From positions 372,001 to 436,000 of the forward strand of contig NZ_CP135918.1 of the NCBI RefSeq assembly GCF_032393985.1: a DNA stretch of 64,000 nt. The letters run 5' to 3'. Position 1 is the stretch's first letter, and every line of letters starts with the position of its first letter. The notes beneath the pieces are model-generated. The model was not told the origin of the DNA and did no database searches. It saw nothing but the letters and a program-made list of their open reading frames with translations. Made by a program: the position numbers and the translations under genes. Shown in pieces: positions 54,464 to 63,397 of the stretch. This DNA comes from Fischerella sp. JS2 (GTDB lineage Bacteria > Cyanobacteriota > Cyanobacteriia > Cyanobacteriales > Nostocaceae).

Positions 54464-56035
54464 ATGAAAACTCGCCTCAGTCGACGTTTATTTTTAGCTT
54501 TCAGTACGATCACTGCCAGTCTCGTTATAGGGTCTAAATGGCTTAAACCAGCTCTGGCAAAATTTACTACTGAGGAAGGCGACACAGTACAATCAGGAGA
54601 TGTAACTGACACCAGTGCGATCATCTGGGCGCGTAACAATGCTGAAACTAATGCTCGTCTTGTGGTGGAAATAACTACATTGCGTAGGTTCCGAAAATTA
54701 GTGCAGACTGTGAAAGGCCCACAAGTAAGCCAGAACACTGACTATACTGGCAAAGTTGACATTTCCCGATTACGTCCTAACCAAACTTACTACTACCGGG
54801 TGCTTTGGGAAGATAGTCAGAACAAAGCCCGACAAGGTGGAGTTGGCGTTTTTCGCACCGCACCTACTCCCGTGCAAACGCGTCCAGTCCGGTTTGTCTG
54901 GCTAGCAGATTTAGCTGGTCAAGGCTGGGGCCGTAACCCCGACTTAGAAATTACTACTACTGAAGGTGATGTCATCAAGGGAGGATATGTCGCCTTTGAG
55001 GTGATGCGTAGGTTTGAGCTAGACTTTGCCGTGTTCCTTGGTGACAACATCTACGCTGATAACGAGATTCCCAGCCAAAAAGGCATCCCTGTGGAAGTTG
55101 GGGGCGGTACTTGGGTGAATAATCCTCCAAAAGATTTTCAAGCAGTCTCTTTGGCAGAATTTCGAGAAAACTGGAAATATAACCTAGAGGACGATAAATT
55201 ACGACGCTTTTTGGCACAAACTCCTATTTATATCCAGTGGGATGACCACGAAGCTGTCAATAACTGGTATCCGGGCGAGATTTTAACAGAAGCACCTTAC
55301 AATGGACTATCTGCTGATGTTCTCGCAGAAAGGGCCAAGCAAGCATTGTTTGAATATAGTCCGATTCGTGGTGACAAGATTTACCGCAAGTATAGATATG
55401 GTAAGCATCTCGAACTGTTTTTGTTAGATGAGCGGTCTTATAGAGGACCCAACACTGAGAACAGTAATCCCAATGGCATAGAGATGCTGGGACAAGAACA
55501 ATTTGAATGGCTGAAAAAAAGTTTAAAGGCTTCCCAAGCAACTTGGAAAGTCATTTCATCAGATGATCCTTTTTCTATTGTCACAGGCTCAACGAGCGAT
55601 CGCGATGCTTGGGGTCAAGGTTCACCAGAAGTTTTAGGTCGGGAAGTCCAACTTAGTCAATTGCTGCAATTTATCAAAAATGAAGGGATCAAAAATGTCG
55701 TTGTGATTACGGCAGATGTACACTATGCAGCAGCTATTTCCTATGAACCAGAACGGGCTGTATTTAAAGACTTTAATCCTTTCTGGGAGTTTGTAGTTGG
55801 TCCAATCCACGCAGGTGCTTTTGGTCAAAATGAACTCGATCCTAGTTTTGGTCCCAAGTATGAATACGTAAGAGCGCCGCAAACCGCAACATCTCAACTT
55901 CCCCAAAATTTACCACCGCCAAACCTGCATTCCTTTGGCTTGGCAGAGGTGAATTCTCAAGGTCAATTACTAGTACGTATTCACGATATTACAGGTAAGG
56001 TTTTGTACGAAAAATTACTAAATCCCCAGAGTTAA
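54464..56035 (+). CDS. phoD: PhoD-family alkaline phosphatase/phosphodiesterase
   Basis: PhoD hydrolyses phosphate mono- and diesters with Ca2+/Fe3+ in the periplasm. The 523-residue protein has a Tat signal (LSRRLFLAF, residues 5-13), a fibronectin-like N-terminal domain (about 40-135) with the PhoD pattern GDVTDTSAIIWARNN, and a catalytic domain with VFLGDNIYADNE (about 188), IQWDDHEAVNNWYP (about 260), and VVVITADVHYAA (about 410). These contain the expected Asp/His/Asn metal ligands. It lies 88 nt behind phoX with no terminator seen between, so cotranscription from the PHO box is likely. A terminator follows. Confidence 0.93.
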   Translation: MKTRLSRRLFLAFSTITASLVIGSKWLKPALAKFTTEEGDTVQSGDVTDTSAIIWARNNAETNARLVVEITTLRRFRKLVQTVKGPQVSQNTDYTGKVDISRLRPNQTYYYRVLWEDSQNKARQGGVGVFRTAPTPVQTRPVRFVWLADLAGQGWGRNPDLEITTTEGDVIKGGYVAFEVMRRFELDFAVFLGDNIYADNEIPSQKGIPVEVGGGTWVNNPPKDFQAVSLAEFRENWKYNLEDDKLRRFLAQTPIYIQWDDHEAVNNWYPGEILTEAPYNGLSADVLAERAKQALFEYSPIRGDKIYRKYRYGKHLELFLLDERSYRGPNTENSNPNGIEMLGQEQFEWLKKSLKASQATWKVISSDDPFSIVTGSTSDRDAWGQGSPEVLGREVQLSQLLQFIKNEGIKNVVVITADVHYAAAISYEPERAVFKDFNPFWEFVVGPIHAGAFGQNELDPSFGPKYEYVRAPQTATSQLPQNLPPPNLHSFGLAEVNSQGQLLVRIHDITGKVLYEKLLNPQS

Positions 56036-56114
56036 TCACAAAGGAAATTTGGTATCACAATTGGGATTTCCAACAAATTAGACTCTACCTTACTCAAAAG
56101 CCTCTACCTCGTTA

Positions 56115-56145
56115 CTGAGAGAATCTATCGATTTTCTCAGTTTTT
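56115..56145 (+). terminator. Rho-independent terminator after phoD
   Basis: Stem CTGAGA-G-AATC with GATT-T-TCTCAG (one G-U), loop TATC, followed by TTTTT. It lies 80 nt after the phoD stop. Confidence 0.75.
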
Positions 56146-56223
56146 CTGTTGGGATACACGTTCTGAATAGGTGGCGATCGCATCATCATTATGATGCGAC
56201 CTTATAAGGTTAGCTGAAATTAT

Positions 56224-57894
56224 TTAGAAACTTAAGGTGGTTCTCACAGCACCAATTACTATATCGTTGTTATTAGAGTTATGATCAGGTGCTGTTAGCC
56301 AGATTATGCCTGGTGTAATCGTGATATTATTTGTCAATTGATACTGATAAAAACCTTCAATGTGATAGGAAGTATCTTGGTCTTCAGGCAATTCACTGAT
56401 GCTGGAACTAGTGACTTTCGGCTCCATACCAAAAATCAATCCTATCAAGTTTCCTTGCTTGCCTAAGTCGGAAATTCCGAGAGTAACAGCATAATTCCAG
56501 GTTTGGAAATCTCCCCGGTCAACTCTACCTCCCAATGTAGATAAGGTACGATTGCTAGTATAGCCAACCCAACCACCCAAGGTAATTTTGGGAGCAACAC
56601 GGAAGGATGCTTCTACACCATAGGAATTGCTAGAGAATGGTACCTCAGTAAAGTTCACTCCTGAAGGAGATTCCACATTCAAATTAGCTGCATTACTCCC
56701 CGTATCTGTTGTTCTTTTGTAAGAATTGATATACGTCAAGCCAATTTCCAAGTTTTCGCTTGGTTCAATTGTTAGCTGCGCTAGCAAACCATAAGGCCCG
56801 TTAAACAAACCATCTCCTGATTCTGGATCATTAGCATCTTCTGCTAAATAGCCTAGACTCAGTTCCAAAGCTTCAGTGAATTTATGGGAGATTCCCACTC
56901 CTGCCCCATTTACCTGATAATAAATTGGGTTGCGAGTGCCAAACCTTGACAAAGCACCAAATGCACCATCTCCATCAAAAAGGTTAATGGTCTCGGTAAT
57001 ATCTTCTGCATCACCCTCATTGGCAATAGCGATCACAGAAGTATTTTCTCCTAAAGGAAATTTGTACCACAAGGAATCAAGTAAGGCATCATTTGTACCT
57101 TCTTCTTCTCCTTCTGTAAAAAAGAATTTTCCTTCTGGTGTGCCAAGTTCCGAATCTTTGATATTAGAAGCTTGAATTCTTGTGAAGAGTGTGTCTTTAC
57201 CAGAAAAGCTAGTTACAAATTCTAAACGCGATCGCGCTCCTAAAGCTGTATTTTTATCTTCAATTTCTTCCCCATTTATTTTATTCCCTGCCAAAACATC
57301 AGTTAAAGCAACAACAACTTGTCCTTGCAGTTTGGTTGTGGTAGAAAATTGATTCGCTTCCAATTCAGCAGTGTGTGCTTCCACTGTATCCACACGACCC
57401 CGCAGAGTTGACAGTTCCGCAGCAAATTCTTCCTGTAACTTTTGTAGGGTTGCTAAATCTTCTTTGGTTATTAAACTTTCCGTATTAGTAGCAATCAATT
57501 CATTGATTCGATCAAGACAAGCATTTAAACCAGCAGCAAATTCATAACGTGTCAACGTATGATTACCGCGATAAGTTCCATTAGGATAGCCAGCAATACA
57601 GCTGTAGCGTTCTACCAAAGATTGCAATGCGCCAAATGCCCAGTCTGTCGGTTGGACATCAGAAAACTGAGAAACTGATGTCACCTGAGCCATCGGGTGA
57701 TTGCCACTATTTTCAAAATTATTCGTGATTTCTAATTTTTGATTAGAAACTAAAGGGAAGTCTTTTTTCTGAATTTCTTCTCTTTGGTTATTTATTTTTA
57801 CTTGCTGAGCTGCTGCAAAAGCTGTATTTGCAGTCATTAAGACTATACCAATAGCAGAGCTAGCGAGTATAAATATCCTCACATTAATTTTCAT
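56224..57894 (-). CDS. SLH-domain outer membrane porin (OprB/iron uptake porin family)
   Basis: A 556-residue outer membrane protein. A signal peptide covers about 1-28 (MKINVRIFILASSAIG... AFA). An SLH domain at about 75-125 (FSDVQPTDWAFGALQSLVERY and GTYRGNHTLTRYEFAAGL) tethers it to the pectin/peptidoglycan layer. A coiled coil (about 128-175) follows, then a beta barrel to the terminal phenylalanine (RTTLSF). The family is often called iron uptake porin in cyanobacteria; the solute here is unknown. Its place between phosphatases suggests phosphate or organophosphate uptake (inference). GAGGAG lies about 12 nt before the ATG. A terminator separates it from the upstream phosphoesterase. Confidence 0.92.
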   Translation of the reverse strand: MKINVRIFILASSAIGIVLMTANTAFAAAQQVKINNQREEIQKKDFPLVSNQKLEITNNFENSGNHPMAQVTSVSQFSDVQPTDWAFGALQSLVERYSCIAGYPNGTYRGNHTLTRYEFAAGLNACLDRINELIATNTESLITKEDLATLQKLQEEFAAELSTLRGRVDTVEAHTAELEANQFSTTTKLQGQVVVALTDVLAGNKINGEEIEDKNTALGARSRLEFVTSFSGKDTLFTRIQASNIKDSELGTPEGKFFFTEGEEEGTNDALLDSLWYKFPLGENTSVIAIANEGDAEDITETINLFDGDGAFGALSRFGTRNPIYYQVNGAGVGISHKFTEALELSLGYLAEDANDPESGDGLFNGPYGLLAQLTIEPSENLEIGLTYINSYKRTTDTGSNAANLNVESPSGVNFTEVPFSSNSYGVEASFRVAPKITLGGWVGYTSNRTLSTLGGRVDRGDFQTWNYAVTLGISDLGKQGNLIGLIFGMEPKVTSSSISELPEDQDTSYHIEGFYQYQLTNNITITPGIIWLTAPDHNSNNNDIVIGAVRTTLSF

Positions 57895-57948
57895 TTATTA
57901 ACTTGATCTCCTCACACTTTTACAACCTGAAGCTATATCAGCATTTAC

Positions 57949-57979
57949 AAAAAAGAAGGATGAAAAATTCATCCTTCTT
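57949..57979 (-). terminator. Rho-independent terminator after the phosphoesterase gene
   Basis: On the minus strand: AAGAAGGATGAA-TTT-TTCATCCTTCTT (12-bp perfect stem, 57953-57979) followed by a T-run. It is 18 nt after the phosphoesterase stop. Confidence 0.85.
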
Positions 57980-57996
57980 ACTTGTTTTCAGAAGAC

Positions 57997-60900
57997 TTAC
58001 TTGTGATTTTCACTTTCACTTAATTGCCAGCGCTTCAAAAGTTGAGCACGGTTTGTCCGCAAGTTTGCACGACTGCGTTCCTCTGGATAGGGAACATCAT
58101 CTCCCTTAATTCCTGTCCAGAGAATTTCGTTGAACTCTTCCGGATCTAGCTTGTCTTCAACTCTAAAATTGAAGTCTTTAGTTTTCTGGGCCCACCACTT
58201 TCGATCACGAAGAATAGGCATGGCTGCTGTCTTCTGTGCATTTGGATCTTTACAAGCTGGTACTAAGTTTGGGTCTACAGGATCAGCACATAAGTTACCT
58301 GGCACAACCGCTACATAAGGAGCAAAATTGGGATTTTTGGTGAAGGCATCTGACATCGGTTCCGCATTGGCATCATTCATACCAAGATAACCAATACCTA
58401 ACAAGTCCTCCATTGTCCGCAACATGCTAACGGTGTTGTAATTAGTGCTAACGAGCGCACCCCGCTTGGTGTAGGGTGAGATAATGTAGGCTAGAGAGCG
58501 GTGAGAATCAACGTGATCAGGACCATTTTGGGAGTCATCTTCAATCACAAAGATGGCTGTTTCTTTCCACTCTGGCATACGGGAAATTTTTTCTACTAGC
58601 AAGCCTACTGCATAGTCATTATCTGCCATTTGCAGTTCTGGAGTATTTAGTCCCGCTACTGCCTTATCAAACTCACCAAAGTGGTCATGAGGCAGACGCA
58701 CTAGCATCAAGTCTGGTAAACCATGCTCTTCAACATCCCTTGCCCATTCGTTATATAGATAGATGTCAGAGTTCTTTTGATCATATCCCCGATAATAAAT
58801 ATCAGTTTTATCTTGCAATACAGCCTTGCCAACTGGAGCTTGGGGAATTTTATCAGCAGCAGGTTTTGCTGAGATGGGAATGTAAGGTGGTTGGTTAGGA
58901 TCGGGGTTAGCAATGGGTTTTGTAGGATCGGTTTGGTCAGTGTTGTAGTAGATACTATCAACAAAGAAACCATAATTGCGTACCTTCTTCCCAGCACGTA
59001 ATGCAGCATCCCAAAGGTAACCACCAATAGCATTAGATTCTAGTTCACCATCGCCTTCTGGAGCATTTACATCTGTGTTTCCAGGCAAGATGGAAGAACT
59101 ACCAGACGGATCTATCACTCCGGTAACGCGGGTAGTTACTGGTGATGGTTGAGGTGAAGTCTGCTCTAAGTTAAGGATGGTATTACGATTAGTTCCTTCG
59201 TAATCGTAAGTTAAACCATTAAATCCAGCGTTACCGTAGAGAACTGACTGGGTTTTTTCAGTATAGTCTGTTGTACGAGCGTAGGTAGACCAGTTCCAAC
59301 CAACACCACTAGATTCACCACTGTCATAAAAATTATCAAAGGTAACAAACTCAAGAGCAAGTTTGTGATGATTGGGCGAAATACGTTGTGGAAATAGGGT
59401 AAGTTCTGGATCACCATTACCAATTGGTAAGTCACCAAGTACTTGGTCGTAGGTACGATTTTCTTTAACTATATAAATGACGTGCTTGATCTTATTCTGA
59501 AGAAAGTTCATCATCGGGTCTGACCGACGATTGTTAAAACCGTTGTTTTTGTATACCTGTACCGAAAGAGTAGCTAAAATTGCCCGATGAGGAATTGGAA
59601 TCACTGAAATACCAGCTTTTTCCAAGGCCCAATTATACTCATTTCTAAAGGTGGTATTACGTGCTTGTCCTGCTGGTGTTGTCCGGCTATTTGAAGGGTT
59701 AGGGCCACTACTACTCTTAGCATTGACAATATAAAGTTTGCCACTATCTTGACTGACGCTCACAGAGTTAGGATACCAGCCAGTGGGAATGCGTCCAATC
59801 ACCCGACCATTTCGCAATTCTACGACAGCAACAGCATTTTCTCCACCTAAGGTAACATAAAGCCTATTTCCATCTCGACTGAGGGCTAGGGAGTTAGGAT
59901 TTGCACCTTTGTATTTGTCACCAGCACGAGATAGGGAGATATTCTTAATAACTTTATTGTTACTGGTATTGATGACAGAAATCGAATCACTGTTGCCGTT
60001 AGCTACGTACAGGCGACTTTGGTCAGGCGAAAGCTGCATTTTATTAGGCTGATCACCTACAGGGATACGGGTAATTGTCCCAGAAGCAATATCAACAGCA
60101 AGTACTTCATTATCGCGTTGGCTGGTGACGAATACCTTAGCAACTGCACCACTTTTCGTATTCTGAAGAGCTACATCAAAAGGAAATTCCCCTGTAGCTT
60201 CTTTACTACCAGGCACAAAAAACTTAATTTCCTGACTTACCTGACGAGTAGTAGTCTCAATAATTGAGATTGAGTCGTTCTCGAAATTAGCAGCTACTAA
60301 AGTTTTACCGTCTTTACTAACAGCAATACCAGCTACAACTGCTCCTGTCGCTATGGATTTTGCTGGTGTATCTTTTAACAGACCACCATCGTATTTAGGA
60401 AAAGGATCATTTTGGTTAGAATTATGACCCAGTAAAATAAAAGGAGCATCTGGTGCGTATTCTTTACCATTGAACGCATAAACATAGATGCGATCGTCTA
60501 TTCCACCTGATACGTAGAAGCGTTTACCGTCTGGGGCCCAAGCTAAACCATTGTATGTATTGGGAATATTGAGTTGCTGTCTTTTTATTAAGCTACCACT
60601 ACTGACGTCATAGACAAACACCCATTCTGCCTTTGGTGTTTTGACAGCAGTTGGTTTCCCTGTTAAGGGGTCTAGCACAGGATAAGTAAAAGTATCACCT
60701 GTTTTTTCATTCTTGAAATTTTGATTGTAACCACTTGTCAGTATCAGTAGAGTTTTACCATCAGGACTGAGGGCAGTGGTTACAGCTTCAGCAGCATCAG
60801 CATTATCATCTGCACGTAATTCTGTGCCTAAAGGAGCAAAAGTTGAACCTGGTGCTGCTGCGGGTGTGATGATCTGGCCTGTAGGTAATAAAGCTGCACC

Positions 60901-61017
60901 ATCTTTTAAGTTACCAACTGGATTGGTAGTCCTAGCACTAGCTGATTGTATATTTGCACTCAAGGCTGTTGCTAGTATCAGACCTAGTAGATATTCTTGA
61001 TTTTTGCTAACTTTCAT
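57997..61017 (-). CDS. YncE-like beta-propeller fused to an alkaline phosphatase-type phosphoesterase
   Basis: A 1006-residue exported protein. A signal peptide is at about 1-28. Residues 50-450 form a YncE/Lvp-like propeller with repeats such as LYVANGNSDSISVINTSNNKV and GVVAG. Residues about 510-1000 form a phosphoesterase-family domain: HVIYIVKENRTYDQVLGD (about 514, the metal-binding start), DNFYDSGESSGVG, PDLMLVRLPHDHFGEFD (about 770), IFVIEDDSQNGPDHVDSHRS (about 824). These hold the Asp/His ligands of phosphatase-superfamily enzymes such as phospholipase C-like acid phosphatases. Exact substrate is unknown. A candidate PHO box is 117 nt upstream, and porin, phoD and phoX are close. Confidence 0.88.
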   Translation of the reverse strand: MKVSKNQEYLLGLILATALSANIQSASARTTNPVGNLKDGAALLPTGQIITPAAAPGSTFAPLGTELRADDNADAAEAVTTALSPDGKTLLILTSGYNQNFKNEKTGDTFTYPVLDPLTGKPTAVKTPKAEWVFVYDVSSGSLIKRQQLNIPNTYNGLAWAPDGKRFYVSGGIDDRIYVYAFNGKEYAPDAPFILLGHNSNQNDPFPKYDGGLLKDTPAKSIATGAVVAGIAVSKDGKTLVAANFENDSISIIETTTRQVSQEIKFFVPGSKEATGEFPFDVALQNTKSGAVAKVFVTSQRDNEVLAVDIASGTITRIPVGDQPNKMQLSPDQSRLYVANGNSDSISVINTSNNKVIKNISLSRAGDKYKGANPNSLALSRDGNRLYVTLGGENAVAVVELRNGRVIGRIPTGWYPNSVSVSQDSGKLYIVNAKSSSGPNPSNSRTTPAGQARNTTFRNEYNWALEKAGISVIPIPHRAILATLSVQVYKNNGFNNRRSDPMMNFLQNKIKHVIYIVKENRTYDQVLGDLPIGNGDPELTLFPQRISPNHHKLALEFVTFDNFYDSGESSGVGWNWSTYARTTDYTEKTQSVLYGNAGFNGLTYDYEGTNRNTILNLEQTSPQPSPVTTRVTGVIDPSGSSSILPGNTDVNAPEGDGELESNAIGGYLWDAALRAGKKVRNYGFFVDSIYYNTDQTDPTKPIANPDPNQPPYIPISAKPAADKIPQAPVGKAVLQDKTDIYYRGYDQKNSDIYLYNEWARDVEEHGLPDLMLVRLPHDHFGEFDKAVAGLNTPELQMADNDYAVGLLVEKISRMPEWKETAIFVIEDDSQNGPDHVDSHRSLAYIISPYTKRGALVSTNYNTVSMLRTMEDLLGIGYLGMNDANAEPMSDAFTKNPNFAPYVAVVPGNLCADPVDPNLVPACKDPNAQKTAAMPILRDRKWWAQKTKDFNFRVEDKLDPEEFNEILWTGIKGDDVPYPEERSRANLRTNRAQLLKRWQLSESENHK

Positions 61018-61354
61018 TGTGTTTAATTATACTTTAAATATTATCGCAATAGTCATCGTAGGTGATCGCTCACCAGTACAAACGGAAATCTCTTTCCAAA
61101 TCAGAATCTATAGATATAGATATTTACAGCTAATGGTTAAACCATAGATATTGTTCGGTTATGTTTTAGTTATAAAAAAAGTTATAAATTAATAAATTAT
61201 AAATTTTATGAATTTAGATTCTAAATATTGTTATTTAGTTGCTGAATGAGTCAATAAATTACTAAAAAAGCTACAAATTTTTGTATTTATTTACATTGAT
61301 TTTGTTCATTTTTAAGCGTTACATAAGTGTGGGCGATCGCTATTTTTATTAACC
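61018..61354. other. AT-rich spacer
   Basis: About 340 nt, very AT-rich (TTATAAATTAATAAATTATAAA near 61180-61205), with no gene. It holds the candidate PHO box and the phosphoesterase promoter. Confidence 0.5.
61134..61163 (-). promoter_or_regulatory. Candidate degenerate PHO box upstream of the phosphoesterase
   Basis: On the minus strand, 8-mers spaced by 3 nt read CATAACCG, AATATCTA, TTTAACCA. The last fits the consensus perfectly, the first has two mismatches, the middle three. It lies 117 nt before the start codon. Confidence 0.4.
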
Positions 61355-62353
61355 TCACTTTCTCTTGGAATTTGGTCTAATCCTTATTTTTATAATCATG
61401 TGGTGGAAGAACCTCCTAAAGGTACTCCATCTTAATAGAGGTAGTTCGTATAGTCCTAATAAAGCTGCTGCAACGATAAAAGGTAAAAAGTAGTAAACCC
61501 CCCTATATGCCAGTAATGACCCCAAAATTGCCGCCGCCGAAACTCGAGAAGAAAGAATCAGTAAAATTACAGTTTCAAATACTCCTAATCCTCCAGGAAC
61601 ATTGCTGATAACACCAGCAAACATCGCCAGTAAATAGATTCCCAAAAAGTCAAGATAGGACAAAGATGTATTTGCAGGCAATAGAATATAAAGAACAGCT
61701 GCTGCAAATACCCAGTCACAACTAGAAACAACTATTTGAGCAAGAGATATTTTAAAACTAGGAAATTTAAACTCATGAGAGTGAATCCTTAAAGGTTGTT
61801 TAATAAACAGACTTCCTAATAAATAAGTGATGATTAATAGCAGAAAAATGATACCAATAGGACGCACGGTAGCAAAAGGTAAATGCAGTTGAGTGGGAAT
61901 AGTTAAAGGATTAGCAAGAAATATAAACCCAGCTAAAGCAAACATTCCCAACCAGAAGGTAAAATTGACAAAAGCAATGATTTGGGCGATCGCTAACGAT
62001 GATATGCCCCAAGTTGAGTAAAAACGATAACGGATTGCACTACCAGTTAGCAGGGCAAAGCCAATTGTATTGCTAAATACAGAACTTATAAAGTTAGTCA
62101 ATGCAATCTTTTTCCAACTCAGGGAAAAGCCAATATATTTAAACCCCAAAATATCGTAGAATGCGATCGCACAATAGCCAAGGGCCGTCAACCCGATACT
62201 CACAACTAAGAGATTTTTTGGAATTGCTGCTAAATTCTTCAATACATCATGGTAGTTATACTCGCGCAGTTCGTTACTAATAGCCCATAGAGAAAGCACA
62301 AGCAGCAACAAGCCAAATAGAGAACTGAGGTTGAGTTTAGGTTTTTTGGACAT
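61355..62353 (-). CDS. MprF/UPF0104-type (lysyl-PG synthase TM domain) membrane protein
   Basis: A 332-residue polytopic protein with about eight helices, of the UPF0104 family, which corresponds to the flippase half of MprF without the aminoacyl-transferase half. Visible features: YYDVL... replaced by EYNYHDVLKNLAAIPKN before the second helix, LTGSAIRYRFYSTWGIS (about 100-116), the conserved 'G-R-Y' loop, and NVPGGLGVFETVILLILS (about 252-269), the most typical family signature. Likely moves or binds lipids in the inner membrane. It stands divergent to the hydrolase at 62531. C-terminus is basic (KIRIRPNSKRK). Confidence 0.88.
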   Translation of the reverse strand: MSKKPKLNLSSLFGLLLLVLSLWAISNELREYNYHDVLKNLAAIPKNLLVVSIGLTALGYCAIAFYDILGFKYIGFSLSWKKIALTNFISSVFSNTIGFALLTGSAIRYRFYSTWGISSLAIAQIIAFVNFTFWLGMFALAGFIFLANPLTIPTQLHLPFATVRPIGIIFLLLIITYLLGSLFIKQPLRIHSHEFKFPSFKISLAQIVVSSCDWVFAAAVLYILLPANTSLSYLDFLGIYLLAMFAGVISNVPGGLGVFETVILLILSSRVSAAAILGSLLAYRGVYYFLPFIVAAALLGLYELPLLRWSTFRRFFHHMIIKIRIRPNSKRK

Positions 62354-62530
62354 AAGTAAAAGAGAGTGAGGAGAAAGACAAGAAAATTAGTGCTTCTATC
62401 TTCTGCCTTTTACCTTACAACCAGTCGCAAATTTTCCATTGCATTGACACGCTATTGACACATCATTTGCGTAAGCTTTGAATTGCAAGAAATATTTACC
62501 AATAAGCAAGTCGTTAGGTTAAGTAGTCTG

Positions 62531-63358
62531 ATGACTATGATTGAAGATGCCTTAGACGGTTCAATAATTCATCTACGCCAATGGGTAAATTTACAAGTCT
62601 GCCATAGTCCAGGTGCAACTCCTGCTGTGGTTTTTATTCACGGAGGTACAGGAAACCGCTTTAATTTCCGTTCTCAATACGAATTTGTCCAGAATCAAGG
62701 TTGGCAAGTTCTAGCTTACGACTTAGCAGGACACGGCCAGTCTAGTCCTTACAGACACTACTCCATAGGGCGGCATTGTCGAGATTTGCAGCGATTATTG
62801 CACTATTTTGACATTGATTCGCCCATACTGTGCTGCCACAGTTATGGAGTTCCGATTGGCTTAGAGTTTACCCAGCACTATCCAGTCAGTGGTCTAATTG
62901 CTATTGCTGGTGGTACTCATGACTTAGCACCTTGGTGGGAAATTCCCTTGATGAAGTTTATGGCGTTTGGGGGAAGGTATCTTTACTATCTGCCTGGTGT
63001 GCAGCAAATAACCAATTTTTTCTCTACCTCTTACCGTAATCACGTCATGGAACTGTTTTTTGCTGAAAATCCAGTTCCTAAAGATTTCAGTTCCTACAAA
63101 GCCTTAGAAATATTTTGGGACTATAACTTTTTTGCCCGTCACCCTTTGCTAAAAAATTTACACATTCCTGTTTTAGTGATTACCGCAGGCAAAGACCCAA
63201 TGTTTACTCGCCAGATGGGAGATGATTTAGCGAGACACTTTGTTAACAGTACTCATTTACACTTTGCGAATGCGGGACATTTAGTGATGGCAGAACAGGC
63301 GGACTTAGTAAATGATGCGATCGCTAAGTGGATGATTTCAATTGCTGATAGACATTAG
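62531..63358 (+). CDS. Alpha/beta hydrolase
   Basis: From ATG 62531 (MTMIEDALDGS) a 275-residue cytosolic hydrolase. The oxyanion loop is in FIHGGTGNRF; the nucleophile is Ser in CCHSYGVPIG (G-like x-S-x-G variant); the acid is in ITAGKDPMF and the His in FANAGHLVMAEQ. So the triad is complete. The fold is that of esterases, epoxide hydrolases and lipases; the substrate is not evident. A TTG at 62483 would extend it by 16 residues. It is followed by an esterase on the same strand after 39 nt, possibly one operon. Confidence 0.88.
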   Translation: MTMIEDALDGSIIHLRQWVNLQVCHSPGATPAVVFIHGGTGNRFNFRSQYEFVQNQGWQVLAYDLAGHGQSSPYRHYSIGRHCRDLQRLLHYFDIDSPILCCHSYGVPIGLEFTQHYPVSGLIAIAGGTHDLAPWWEIPLMKFMAFGGRYLYYLPGVQQITNFFSTSYRNHVMELFFAENPVPKDFSSYKALEIFWDYNFFARHPLLKNLHIPVLVITAGKDPMFTRQMGDDLARHFVNSTHLHFANAGHLVMAEQADLVNDAIAKWMISIADRH

Positions 63359-63397
63359 TTTACAAAATTAAATTTTATTAAAACTCAAACTAGCTTG

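Noticed and set aside
52936-61017. Genomic island or prophage origin for the phosphate genes
   Set aside because: No integrase, tRNA, att repeats or phage genes; families and base use fit the rest of the chromosome.
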